NCBI GenBank assembly: GCA_030039095.1
Contig: JASHQP010000167.1
Span: forward strand, 1 to 16,967
From: Streptosporangiaceae bacterium
GTDB taxonomy: Bacteria > Actinomycetota > Actinomycetes > Streptosporangiales > Streptosporangiaceae
Reading direction: 5' to 3'
DNA: 16,967 nt
Within the stretch, counting starts at the first letter, position 1. Each line of letters opens with the position of its first letter. Position numbers and translations under genes: made by a program. The notes under the pieces are model-generated. The model searched no databases. It was not told where the DNA came from and worked only from the letters and a program-made list of their open reading frames with translations. Below are positions 6,757-13,982 of this stretch, one piece after another.

Positions 6757-7803
6757 TTACGCGCCCGGGTCCGTCGGGGCTTCCTCGGCCGCGGGCGACG
6801 CCTCCCCGTTGGCAGCTGCCCGGGTGTCCGCGGCGTGGCCGTCGGCCGCGATCGTGGTGGCCTCGGGCGCGGCGTCGGTGGCCACCTTGTCCAGGCCCGT
6901 GTCGGCCCCGGGCAGCTCCGGGATGTCCGGCACCTCGGGTATCGACAGCGGCGCGCCGCTCTCGATCTCGGCCTCGGCCTTTTCCACGTCCTCGCCGCCG
7001 AAGTCGGCCAGGCTGCCGGGCTGCGCGCCGCCTCCCGGCGTGGTGGGGGTGAACTTGTCGAAGAACCGGAGCAGCTCGACAGGAACGGGCATGACCAGCG
7101 TGCTGTTGCGTTCCGCGGCGACCTCGACCACGGTCTGCAGCAGCCGCAGCTGCAGAGCGGCCGGGTCACGCGCCATGACGTTGGCCGCCGCAGCCAGGCG
7201 CTTGGAGGCCTGGTACTCGCCGTCGGCGGTGATGATCCGCGCGCGCCGCTCCCGCTCCGCCTCCGCCTGCCGTGACATCGACCGCTTCATGCCCTCGGGC
7301 AGCGAGACGTCCTTGATCTCCACCCGCTCGACCCGGATCCCCCACGGGCCCTCGGTCGGCTCGTCGATGATCCGTCGCAGCTCCCGGTTCACGCTGTCCC
7401 GCTCGGCCAGCAGCTGGTCCATCTCGGACTGGCCGATGATCGAGCGCAGCGAGGTCTGGGCCTGCTGGGAGATCGCGAACATGTAGTTCTGCACGTTGAT
7501 GGTGGCCTTGATCGGGTCCACCACCCGGAAGTAGACGACGGCGTCCACCCGGACGCTCACGTTGTCCCTGGTGATGCCCTCCTGCGCGGGAACCGCCATC
7601 GCGACGATCTGCATGTTGACCTTCTGCATCCGGTCACCGAACGGCCGGATGATGGTCAGCCCTGGCCCGCGGGTACCCGGGAGCACTCGTCCGAACCTGA
7701 AGATGATGCCCTGCTCGTACTGCTGCACGACCCTGACCGAGCGCCCGAAAGCAATGGCCGCCACGACGAGAATCACGATGATGATGGCTATACCGACTTC
7801 CAT
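6757..7803 (-). CDS. SPFH/Band 7 (stomatin/slipin-like) membrane protein
   Basis: A 348-aa protein. Residues 4-20 (GIAIIIVILVVAAIAFG) form a single N-terminal membrane segment. The SPFH domain follows (about 23-190: VVQQYEQGIIFRFGR, GPGLTIIRPF, ITRDNVSVRVDAVVYFRV), then a charged helical coiled-coil-like stretch (MKRSMSRQAEAERERRARII) and YQASKRLAAAANVM. This is the layout of slipins/stomatins, which oligomerise on membranes as scaffolds. The last about 90 residues are an acidic, Pro/Ala-rich tail of low complexity. The ATG at 7803 has AGAGGTG upstream. Slipins are often paired with NfeD proteins, but none is adjacent. It is divergent from the ATPase pair, and functional linkage to them is only positional. 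Confidence 0.92.
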   Translation of the reverse strand: MEVGIAIIIVILVVAAIAFGRSVRVVQQYEQGIIFRFGRVLPGTRGPGLTIIRPFGDRMQKVNMQIVAMAVPAQEGITRDNVSVRVDAVVYFRVVDPIKATINVQNYMFAISQQAQTSLRSIIGQSEMDQLLAERDSVNRELRRIIDEPTEGPWGIRVERVEIKDVSLPEGMKRSMSRQAEAERERRARIITADGEYQASKRLAAAANVMARDPAALQLRLLQTVVEVAAERNSTLVMPVPVELLRFFDKFTPTTPGGGAQPGSLADFGGEDVEKAEAEIESGAPLSIPEVPDIPELPGADTGLDKVATDAAPEATTIAADGHAADTRAAANGEASPAAEEAPTDPGA

Positions 7804-7988
7804 GACCACACCTCTTCTCCGGTCACGGACAAGGCCCGTACTTTCGCCCCAGCCTAGTGCCATTTCAGCCAGCCGGCAGAGATCATACGGCGCGTGCCGG
7901 CCGGGCACTCGGGTGCCGGCGGAGGCCAGCGGGGCGCGAGGGACGAGGACACGCACCGTCAGGGGGATTCGCGGTGTGCCGGCCCGGA

Positions 7989-7994
7989 TAGCCT
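7989..7994 (+). promoter_or_regulatory. Candidate -10 element for a leaderless ATPase transcript
   Basis: TAGCCT fits the actinobacterial -10 pattern TAnnnT and ends 7 nt before the ATG at 8002, so transcription could begin at or near the start codon. No convincing -35 is visible. The alternative is an unusually close AAGG ribosome site. Confidence 0.3.
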
Positions 7995-8001
7995 CCAAGG
8001 G

Positions 8002-9015
8002 ATGAGCACAAGGGACACGGACTGGGAGGGCGTGCGGCTGCACGTCGTGACCGGGAAAGGCGGGGCCGGCAAGACCACGGTCGCCAGCGCCCTGGCGCTC
8101 GCGCTCGCGTCCGGCGGGAAGCGGGTGCTGCTGATCGAGGTCGAGGGCCGCCAGGGGATCGCCCAGGTCTTCGACTGCCCGCCGCTCCCCTACGAGGAGC
8201 GCAAGATCGCGGTGGCGCCGGCCACCGGCACGCAGCCCGGCGGTGACGTGAACGCGCTGGTCGCCGACCCGGAGTCGGCCCTGCTCGAGTACCTCGAGAT
8301 GTTCTACAACCTGCGGCACGCGGGCAAGGCGCTGACCCGGCTCGGCGTGATGGACTTCGCGACCACGATCGCCCCGGGGCTGCGCGACGTGCTGCTGACC
8401 GGGAAGGCGGCCGAGGCCGTCCGCAGGAAGAAGGCGGGCAAGCCCGTGTACGACGCTGTCGTGATGGACGCGCCGCCGACCGGCCGGATCGGCCGGTTCC
8501 TCAACGTCACCTCCGAGGTGTCCGGGCTGGCCCGGGTGGGGCCGATCCGCAATCACGCCGACACCGTGCAGAAGGTGATCCACTCCCCGGAGACCGCCGT
8601 GCACTTCGTCACCACGCTGGAGGAGATGCCGGTCCAGGAGGTGCTGGACGGCATAGCCGAGCTGCGCGAGCTTCCCGGCGGCGGGATCGGTGTCGGCGGC
8701 ATCCTGATCAACATGGTCCGGCCGATGGTGCTGCCGCTGCCGCAGCTCGAGGACGTGGCGGCCGGGTCGCTCGACGAGAACGAGCTCGCGATCGGGCTCA
8801 AGGCCGCCGGCCTCGACGACAGCGTGCGCCTCGCCGGGGAACTCGCAGCCGAGCTCACCGAGCACGCGGTGGCGGCCGTCGGCCAGGAGGAGCAGCGGCG
8901 CAGGCTGGCCGAGGCCGGCCAGCCGCGCTACGACCTGCCCATGATCACCGACGGCATCGACCTGGCCGGGCTGTACCGGCTGGCTACTGCGCTGCGCGAG
9001 CAGGGGGCGGCCTGA
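8002..9015 (+). CDS. ArsA/Get3-like anion-transporting ATPase, first of pair (Rv3679-like)
   Basis: A 337-aa P-loop ATPase of the ArsA/Get3/MinD deviant-Walker group. GKGGAGKTT at residues 18-26 includes the signature lysine Lys19, which in homodimeric relatives reaches across the interface to the partner's ATP. DAPPTGR (156-162) corresponds to the DTAPTGH switch II of ArsA/Get3. RVLLIEVEG follows the P-loop. No membrane segments are present. I start at ATG 8002 because the conserved sequence begins there; the in-frame extension upstream to 7894 is not protein-like. The stop overlaps the next gene's start (TGATG). Homologues occur as a pair beside WblA/WhiB4 in Streptomyces and mycobacteria. 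The cargo is unknown; arsenite transport is unlikely without ArsB or ArsD nearby. Confidence 0.9.
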   Translation: MSTRDTDWEGVRLHVVTGKGGAGKTTVASALALALASGGKRVLLIEVEGRQGIAQVFDCPPLPYEERKIAVAPATGTQPGGDVNALVADPESALLEYLEMFYNLRHAGKALTRLGVMDFATTIAPGLRDVLLTGKAAEAVRRKKAGKPVYDAVVMDAPPTGRIGRFLNVTSEVSGLARVGPIRNHADTVQKVIHSPETAVHFVTTLEEMPVQEVLDGIAELRELPGGGIGVGGILINMVRPMVLPLPQLEDVAAGSLDENELAIGLKAAGLDDSVRLAGELAAELTEHAVAAVGQEEQRRRLAEAGQPRYDLPMITDGIDLAGLYRLATALREQGAA

Positions 9016-10217
9016 TGAGCGTCACACCACCGCGGCTCGACGTCGACCGGCTCATCGACGACCGGCGCACCCGCGTGATCGTCTGCTGCGGTTCCGGCGG
9101 GGTCGGCAAGACCACGACCGCCGCCGCCATCGGCCTGCGCGCGGCCGAGCGCGGCAGGCACGTGGTCGTTCTCACCGTCGACCCGGCGCGCAGGCTGGCC
9201 CAGTCGATGGGCCTGTCCAAGCTGGACAACACCCCGCGCCCGGTTCCGTTTCCGGAGCGGGTCCAGGCTGGCGTCAGCGTTCAGGCCACTGGATCTGATG
9301 GGCCTGATGGGCCTGCCGGCGGAAGCCTGCACGCGATGATGCTGGACATGAAGCGGACCTTCGACGAGATCGTCGAGGCCCACGCCGATCCGGATCGTGC
9401 GGCCCAGATCCTGGCGAACCCGTTCTACCAGTCGCTGTCGTCCGGGTTCTCGGGGACGCAGGAGTACATGGCGATGGAGAAGCTCGGCCAGTTGCGCCGG
9501 GCCGAGGAGTGGGACCTGATCGTCGTGGACACGCCGCCGAGCCGGTCCGCGCTCGACTTCCTCGACGCGCCGCAGCGGCTGGGCCGGTTCCTCGACGGCC
9601 GGCTCATCCGGCTGCTCGTGGTCCCGGCGAAGGTGGGCGGGCGCGCGTACGTGAAGGTGCTGAACGCCGGCTTCGGCATGGTCACCGGCGTGCTGACGAA
9701 GGTGCTCGGCGCCCAGGTGCTCAAGGACGTGCAGACGTTCGTCTCCGCCCTGGACACGATGTTCGGCGGGTTCCGCGAGCGAGCCGACTACACCTACCGG
9801 CTGCTGCGCGCGCCGGGCACGGCGTTCCTGGTGATCGCGGCGCCCGAGCCGGACGCGCTGCGCGAGGCCTCGTACTTCGTGGAGCGCCTGGCCCAGGAGG
9901 GAATGCCCCTGGCCGGCCTGGTCCTCAACCGGGTGCACCGCTCCCCGGCCGCGCGCCTGTCGGCGGCCCGCAGCCTGGCCGCGGCCGAGACCCTGCAGGC
10001 AGCTGACGCCGAGGACGGGAACTACCGCGCGCTGACGGTCGCCACGCTGCGCCTGCACGCCGAGCGCATGCAGCAGTCAGCGGTGGAGCACCGGGTGGCC
10101 GAGCACTTCACCACCGCCCACCCGCATGTGCCCGTGGCCGAGGTGCCAGCACAGCCCGACGACGTGCACGACCTCACCGGGCTTGCCGCGGTTGGAGACA
10201 GTTTCCGCACCCAATGA
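9015..10217 (+). CDS. ArsA/Get3-like ATPase, second of pair (Rv3680-like), signature lysine absent
   Basis: A 400-aa P-loop ATPase. The P-loop is GSGGVGKTT (26-34): the catalytic Lys32 is present, but the signature-lysine position (27) is Ser. VVLTVDPARRLAQSMGL follows, and DTPPSRSALDFLDAP (172-186) is the switch II region. The ATG at 9015 shares one base with the previous stop (TGATG), implying coupled translation and probably equal expression with the first ATPase. A loop at about 91-103 (ATGSDGPDGPAGG) is low-complexity and contains a small tandem repeat (CTGATGGGC twice). The natural reading is a heterodimer with the preceding protein, but this is not shown. It converges on wblA. Confidence 0.9.
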   Translation: MSVTPPRLDVDRLIDDRRTRVIVCCGSGGVGKTTTAAAIGLRAAERGRHVVVLTVDPARRLAQSMGLSKLDNTPRPVPFPERVQAGVSVQATGSDGPDGPAGGSLHAMMLDMKRTFDEIVEAHADPDRAAQILANPFYQSLSSGFSGTQEYMAMEKLGQLRRAEEWDLIVVDTPPSRSALDFLDAPQRLGRFLDGRLIRLLVVPAKVGGRAYVKVLNAGFGMVTGVLTKVLGAQVLKDVQTFVSALDTMFGGFRERADYTYRLLRAPGTAFLVIAAPEPDALREASYFVERLAQEGMPLAGLVLNRVHRSPAARLSAARSLAAAETLQAADAEDGNYRALTVATLRLHAERMQQSAVEHRVAEHFTTAHPHVPVAEVPAQPDDVHDLTGLAAVGDSFRTQ

Positions 10218-10220
10218 CAA

Positions 10221-10271
10221 CCGCCGCGGCTCTGACGGCCACGGCGGGCGAGGGATCACGACGGTGTGATC
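10221..10271. terminator. Two hairpins between the convergent ATPase and wblA genes
   Basis: CCGCCG (10221-10226) pairs with CGGCGG (10242-10247), extended by three more pairs after one mismatch. A second hairpin pairs GATCAC (10254-10259) with GTGATC (10266-10271) around 6 nt. Both lie between the two stop codons, the expected place for a bidirectional terminator, though neither has a T-run. Confidence 0.4.
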
Positions 10272-10312
10272 AGGGTTGCGTGCTCAGGCCGGTGTGCTCA
10301 GGGCCGGTGTGC

Positions 10313-10612
10313 TCAGCTGGCGACGAGTTCGTCGCTGGCCCGCTCGTACTGGTTGCGTGCACTCTCGAGCAGGTCGCGCCATGAGGTCACGTCCGGGCGG
10401 CGGCGAAGCAGCGCACGCCGCTCGCGCTCGGTCATGCCACCCCATACGCCGAACTCGATCCGGTTGTCGAGCGCGTCGGCGAGGCACTCGGTCCGTACTG
10501 GGCAGCCCCGGCAGATCAGCTTGGCCCGGTTCTGCGCCGCGCCCTGAACGAAGAGCTCGTCAGGATCAGTTCCCTTGCACGCGGCACGCGCGGTCCAGTC
10601 CGTGATCCACAT
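10313..10612 (-). CDS. wblA: WhiB-family iron-sulfur regulator WblA (WhiB4-type)
   Basis: A 99-aa Wbl protein that binds a [4Fe-4S] cluster through four cysteines: C12, C34, C37 and C43 (C-x21-C-x2-C-x5-C). GVWGGMTERERR is the Wbl turn, and LLRRRP the basic segment next to it. WITDWTARAACKGTDPDELFVQGAAQNRAK is characteristic of the WblA/WhiB4 clade rather than WhiB, WhiD or WblC. WblA in Streptomyces controls the switch to sporulation and represses antibiotic and oxidative-stress genes; mycobacterial WhiB4 is redox-responsive. AGGAGG lies 10 nt before the ATG at 10612 but only 1 nt before the alternative in-frame GTG at 10621, so I chose the ATG. It is divergent from the PBP gene and converges on the ATPases, the same arrangement as Rv3680-Rv3682. 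Confidence 0.95.
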   Translation of the reverse strand: MWITDWTARAACKGTDPDELFVQGAAQNRAKLICRGCPVRTECLADALDNRIEFGVWGGMTERERRALLRRRPDVTSWRDLLESARNQYERASDELVAS

Positions 10613-10630
10613 GTGGCCCACTCCTCCTGA

Positions 10631-10659
10631 TCGTCACGCCCATGTTGGGTCGTCACGCC
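10631..10659. repeat. 10-bp direct repeat upstream of wblA
   Basis: TCGTCACGCC occurs at 10631-10640 and 10650-10659, a 19-bp period close to two helical turns. The copies lie within the likely 5' untranslated region of wblA. They could be a tandem protein-binding site. Confidence 0.45.
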
Positions 10660-10808
10660 GGATGGCGTCTAGTTACGGTCCGGGACACGGCGGCACGCCG
10701 GCCCCGTAGCGATGGTCGCGGGAAAGTAACTTACGGAAAACCGCCACGCAGCGCTAGACCCCGCCGGGCCCATTTCTCAAATAGCTCTCCTGGACTATGC
10801 GAACAGAA

Positions 10809-10820
10809 GTGACTAGTCAC
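10809..10820. promoter_or_regulatory. BldD-like palindrome 1 (wblA/PBP spacer)
   Basis: GTGACTAGTCAC is a perfect 12-bp palindrome, preceded by A, giving AGTGA-N4-TCAC. This fits the half-site pattern described for Streptomyces BldD (AGTGA-Nm-TCACC). wblA is, as I recall, a BldD target in Streptomyces; binding here is inference. Confidence 0.45.
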
Positions 10821-10883
10821 GGCCATGTTCCCTGCTTCGGTGGCCACGCGCTGGCGGCCGCGCCGAGGGTCGCACGCGGCGCC

Positions 10884-10898
10884 GGTGACCTGCTCACC
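10884..10898. promoter_or_regulatory. BldD-like palindrome 2 (wblA/PBP spacer)
   Basis: GGTGA-CCTGC-TCACC has perfect 5-bp arms around 5 nt. It matches the TCACC half-site of the BldD pattern exactly and lies about 77 bp from the first palindrome, centre to centre, and about 80 bp before the PBP start. Confidence 0.4.
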
Positions 10899-10962
10899 TC
10901 CCCCCACCGAGGCGTCCCGACCCGGATCCAGCTTCCTGGTACCTGCATTACGGGCGTCAGCG

Positions 10963-10968
10963 TAACCT
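10963..10968 (+). promoter_or_regulatory. Candidate -10 for a leaderless PBP transcript
   Basis: TAACCT (TAnnnT) ends 6 nt before the GTG at 10975, and no Shine-Dalgarno precedes that codon. Together these fit a leaderless mRNA. No good -35 is seen. Confidence 0.35.
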
Positions 10969-10974
10969 GTTTGC

Positions 10975-13296
10975 GTGCTGAACTCAGAGCGCCGCGCCGG
11001 CGCCGCAGGCGTCAGCGCGGCAGGCAGGCTGCTGGCCGTCTCCGTCGGTGCCGGGCTGCTGGTAGCTGCCGTGGCGGTACCACTGGTCGGCCTCGCCGGG
11101 GTCGCGACCCGCAATGTGGCGAATGCCTTCAATACGCTCAAGGTGGCAGGGCTGGGGCAGCTGCCCTCGCGGTCGGAGATCCTGACCGCCAACGGCAAGC
11201 TGATCGCGTACTACTACCCCAACAACATCTACCGGATCCCGGTCTCCTACGACCAGATCGCACCGGTGATGCGGCGGGCGATCGTCGCGATCGAGGACGA
11301 CACGTACTGGCAGACCGGGGCGTTCGACCTGCGGGGCACCCTCCGGGCGCTGGCCACCGACCTGGGCGGCGGGTCCACCCAGGGTGGTTCCACGATCGCG
11401 CAGGAGTACGTCAAGAACGCGCTGATCCTGACCGCGACGAACAAGCAGGAGGCCGCCGCCGCCGCCGCGCAGACGCTCACGCGCAAGATCCGCGAGCTGC
11501 GCATGGCCGCCCAGGTCGAGCACGAGCTGACCAAGCCCGAACTGCTCGCTGCGTACCTCAACGCCGCGTACTTCGAGAACAGCGCCGTCGGCATCCAGGT
11601 GGCCGCGGAGCGCTACTTCAGCACCAGCGCGGCGGATCTGACGCTTCCGGAGGCGGCACTGCTGGCCGGCCTCGTGCGCAACCCCACGCTCTACGACCCG
11701 ATCACCGACCCGAGCCAGGCCGTCGGCCGCCGCAACATCGTGCTCGCCCGCATGGCGCAGGTCGGCTACATCTCGCAGGCCACCGCCACCGCCACCGAGA
11801 AGATGCCGCTCGGCCTGAAGCTCTCGTCCGCGCCGCTGGAGCAGGGCTGTGTCAGCCCGCAGGCGGCCAGCGACGCTTTCTTCTGCGACTACGTGATGTC
11901 CGAGATGAAGAACAACGCCGCGTACGCCACGGCCTACAAGGAGCTGAACTCGGTCGGCGGCCTGAGGATCTACACCACGCTGCAGCCGGCCGACCAGAAT
12001 GCGGCGGACCGCGCCGTCAACTGGGTGCTCCCGGCGCACAACGGCTTCTACAACCCCAACAACGACGTCGACACCGAGGTCATGATCCAGCCGGGCACCG
12101 GCAAGATCCGGGCCATCGCCGTGGACCGTCCCTACGGCACGGGTCCCGGCCAGACCACGGTCGACTACGCGGTGCCCACCCAGTACGACGGCGGCACCGG
12201 CGTGCAGACCGGCTCGTCGAGCAAGCTCTTCACCCTGATCACCGCGCTCGATCAGGGCGTTCCGTTCGGGTTCAGCCAGGCGATCGTGTCCCCGGCCTCG
12301 ATCACCGGGTACAGCAACTGCGCGGGCCAGCCCATCGTCACCCCGTACACGCTGAGCAACGCCGAGGGCGCCGGCAAGGGGACGTTCACGCTGTACAACG
12401 GGACCACCCAGTCGATCAACGTGTTCTACGCCCACCTGGAGCAGAAGGTCGGGCTGTGCAACGTGGTCAAGACCGCCGCGAACCTGGGAATGACCTGGGC
12501 CAACGGCGTCTCGCTGCTCCGCCCGGACCGGGCGCTGGGCCAGAACTACTCGGCCGACAACGACCCGGCGTTCACCCTCGGCTTCGCGCCCGTCTCGCCG
12601 CTGAGCATGGCCAACGCGTACGCGACCGTGGCAGCCAACGGGATCTACTGCACCCCGACGGCGATCCAGCAGATCCTGACCTCCGGCGGCCAGAGCCTGC
12701 CGGTGATGGGCGGCAGCTGCCACCGGGTGCTCTCCGCCTCGGTAGCCGAAGCGGCCAACTACATCCTGCAGGGCGTTCTGGTCTCCCCCGGCACGGCCGC
12801 CGGCCGCGGGATCGGCGTTCCGGCAGCAGCCAAGACCGGCACCGCGAACAGCGGCTACTACGCCGCGTTCGCCGGCTATACCCCGCACCTGGCCGGCTAC
12901 GTCTCGGTGTTCAACCCGGTCGACCCCACGACGGGCGGCGCGATGCTCGGCCAGAATTCGATTTACCGCGAGGACCCCGCTTTCGGCGGGGGCCTGGCCG
13001 ACCCGGGCCAGATGTTCGGCGACAACGCCCCGGCCGCTACCTGGCAGATGAGCTTTTCCAGCGGCGCCAACCTGGGCAGCCCGGCGGCGTTCGTCCAGCT
13101 GCCGCAGGACAGCCCGTTCTTCTCCGAGGGCACCGGCATCAACTCGCCGAAGCCGCCCAAGAAGGGCAAGGGCGGAGGCAAGGGCGGAGGAAATGGCGGC
13201 GGCGGCAACGGGGGAGGCCTGGGCGGCGGCACCCCGCCGATAGCCGGCCCGCTGGCCGACGACCCGCTGGCCAGCCTGCTCACGCTGAAGACCTGA
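10975..13296 (+). CDS. Bifunctional class A penicillin-binding protein (PonA2-like)
   Basis: A 773-aa peptidoglycan synthase, membrane-anchored near residues 17-44 with the rest outside the cell. The GT51 glycosyltransferase domain shows AIEDDTYW with catalytic Glu107, then GGSTIAQEYVKN (137-148) and RKIRELRMA. The transpeptidase domain shows SxxK as S414-S-S-K417, SxN as S480-I-N482, and KTGT at 620-623. The tail (about 715-755) is Gly/Lys-rich (KKGKGGGKGGG...), with no PASTA domain. In mycobacteria PonA2 sits beside whiB4 in the same way. The GTG at 10975 lacks a ribosome site and is probably leaderless. A very long reading frame in another phase runs through this gene and is a shadow. Confidence 0.95.
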   Translation: MLNSERRAGAAGVSAAGRLLAVSVGAGLLVAAVAVPLVGLAGVATRNVANAFNTLKVAGLGQLPSRSEILTANGKLIAYYYPNNIYRIPVSYDQIAPVMRRAIVAIEDDTYWQTGAFDLRGTLRALATDLGGGSTQGGSTIAQEYVKNALILTATNKQEAAAAAAQTLTRKIRELRMAAQVEHELTKPELLAAYLNAAYFENSAVGIQVAAERYFSTSAADLTLPEAALLAGLVRNPTLYDPITDPSQAVGRRNIVLARMAQVGYISQATATATEKMPLGLKLSSAPLEQGCVSPQAASDAFFCDYVMSEMKNNAAYATAYKELNSVGGLRIYTTLQPADQNAADRAVNWVLPAHNGFYNPNNDVDTEVMIQPGTGKIRAIAVDRPYGTGPGQTTVDYAVPTQYDGGTGVQTGSSSKLFTLITALDQGVPFGFSQAIVSPASITGYSNCAGQPIVTPYTLSNAEGAGKGTFTLYNGTTQSINVFYAHLEQKVGLCNVVKTAANLGMTWANGVSLLRPDRALGQNYSADNDPAFTLGFAPVSPLSMANAYATVAANGIYCTPTAIQQILTSGGQSLPVMGGSCHRVLSASVAEAANYILQGVLVSPGTAAGRGIGVPAAAKTGTANSGYYAAFAGYTPHLAGYVSVFNPVDPTTGGAMLGQNSIYREDPAFGGGLADPGQMFGDNAPAATWQMSFSSGANLGSPAAFVQLPQDSPFFSEGTGINSPKPPKKGKGGGKGGGNGGGGNGGGLGGGTPPIAGPLADDPLASLLTLKT

Positions 13297-13298
13297 TC

Positions 13299-13335
13299 TC
13301 GCCGTCGGCGGCCATCGCGGAGCCGCCGCCGGCGA
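13299..13335. terminator. Strong hairpin between convergent PBP and yqeY genes
   Basis: TCGCCGTCGGCGGC (13299-13312) pairs with 13322-13335 over 14 bp with one mismatch around a 9-nt loop. It begins 3 nt after the PBP stop and lies downstream of both converging genes. There is no T-run, which is common for GC-rich actinobacterial terminators. Confidence 0.65.
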
Positions 13336-13367
13336 AGCTCAGCCCGGCATGGTCGCCTCGGCCCGGC

Positions 13368-13823
13368 TCAGCCTGCCAGGGCGCGGCGGACCTCGGCGGC
13401 CACCCGGCCACCCTCGGCGCGGCCTGCCACACGCGGCGTGACCGCCTTCATCACCTGGCCCATCGCCCCCATGCCGGAGGCGCCGGTCTCAGTGACCACC
13501 CCGGCGACGATCGAGGCCAGCTCGTCGTCGCTGAGCTGTGCCGGAAGGTACTCGGCCAGGACCCGGTCCTCGGCCCGCTCGGCGGCCGCCTGGTCGGCCC
13601 GCCCGGCCGACTCGAACGCCTCGGCCGCCTCGCGGCGCCGCTTGGCCTCCCGGGCGAGCAGCCGGAGCACGTCGTCGTCGCTGAGCTCGTGGGCCGTGCT
13701 CCCGGACACCTCCTCGTTGGAGACCGAGGTGAGGGCCATGCGCAGCGTTCTGATCCGCACTTCGTCGCGTGCCTTCATCGCCGCGGTGAGGTCCGTCCGG
13801 AGCCGATCCTTGAGTCCAGCCAT
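13368..13823 (-). CDS. GatB/YqeY domain-containing protein
   Basis: A 151-aa YqeY-family protein, the stand-alone form of the domain found at the C-terminus of GatB and linked to tRNA binding; its cellular role is not settled. MAGLKDRLRTDLTAAMKARDEVR, NEEVSGS, LSDDDVLRLLAREAKRRREAAEAF, LAEYLPAQLSDDEL and GAMGQVMKAVTPRVAGRAEGGRVAAEVRRALAG together cover the whole family, so it is complete. The ATG at 13823 matches the usual family N-terminus; the in-frame extension to 13871 adds unrelated residues. AGGAT lies about 9 nt upstream. It is divergent from the metallophosphoesterase, as in Streptomyces. Its last 17 bases are repeated exactly at 14024-14040. Confidence 0.93.
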   Translation of the reverse strand: MAGLKDRLRTDLTAAMKARDEVRIRTLRMALTSVSNEEVSGSTAHELSDDDVLRLLAREAKRRREAAEAFESAGRADQAAAERAEDRVLAEYLPAQLSDDELASIVAGVVTETGASGMGAMGQVMKAVTPRVAGRAEGGRVAAEVRRALAG

Positions 13824-13886
13824 GAGCACATCCTGCCGTGTCTTGTGCCTGCGCGCCTCGGCCGCGCCCACGAGGCAGGTTTTAAG

Positions 13887-13935
13887 TTATGTAGGAGCCT
13901 TTCGTGCAGATACTGCACGAAAGGCTCCTACATAA
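13887..13935. repeat. Perfect 23-bp inverted repeat with 3-nt centre
   Basis: The left arm (13887-13909, starting TTATGTAGGAGCC) and right arm (13913-13935, ending GGCTCCTACATAA) are exact reverse complements around ATA. It is flanked by imperfect further pairing. It lies in the divergent yqeY/metallophosphoesterase spacer, downstream of neither gene, so it is not an ordinary terminator. It is less GC-rich than its surroundings. TA occurs at both outer ends next to TGTAGGAGCC, as a TA-inserting miniature element would leave. Confidence 0.9.
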
Positions 13936-13982
13936 TCTGGAATCAGAACCAAGGCTGCTCCCCGAAGCAGGTGTTTGCGTCA

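Larger units (their letters stand above)
10613..10974. promoter_or_regulatory. 362-bp divergent wblA / PBP control region
   Basis: This is the longest non-coding stretch of the core block. It holds the wblA Shine-Dalgarno, a 10-bp direct repeat near wblA, two palindromes with GTGA/TCAC half-sites, a less GC-rich patch around 10721-10740 that may contain the wblA promoter, and a -10-like element before the PBP start. No small protein gene is convincing here. Confidence 0.6.

Noticed and set aside
7804..8865. Minus-strand extension of the SPFH frame across the first ATPase gene
   Set aside because: It is a shadow of the plus-strand ATPase. The real protein starts at 7803 with a membrane segment and a good ribosome site.
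9291..9320. Small tandem repeat CTGATGGGC in the second ATPase as a regulatory element
   Set aside because: It is in frame and encodes a flexible loop of low complexity; simple slippage explains it.
8002..10217. Arsenite-export ATPase (ArsA) pair
   Set aside because: No ArsB, ArsD or ArsR is nearby, and pairs like this are conserved beside wblA in organisms without such an operon. I therefore call them ArsA/Get3-like only.
10254..10271. GATCAC-N6-GTGATC as a Crp operator
   Set aside because: Crp sites are TGTGA-N6-TCACA; here the half-sites are in the reverse arrangement and the location is between convergent gene ends, so a hairpin/terminator reading is better.
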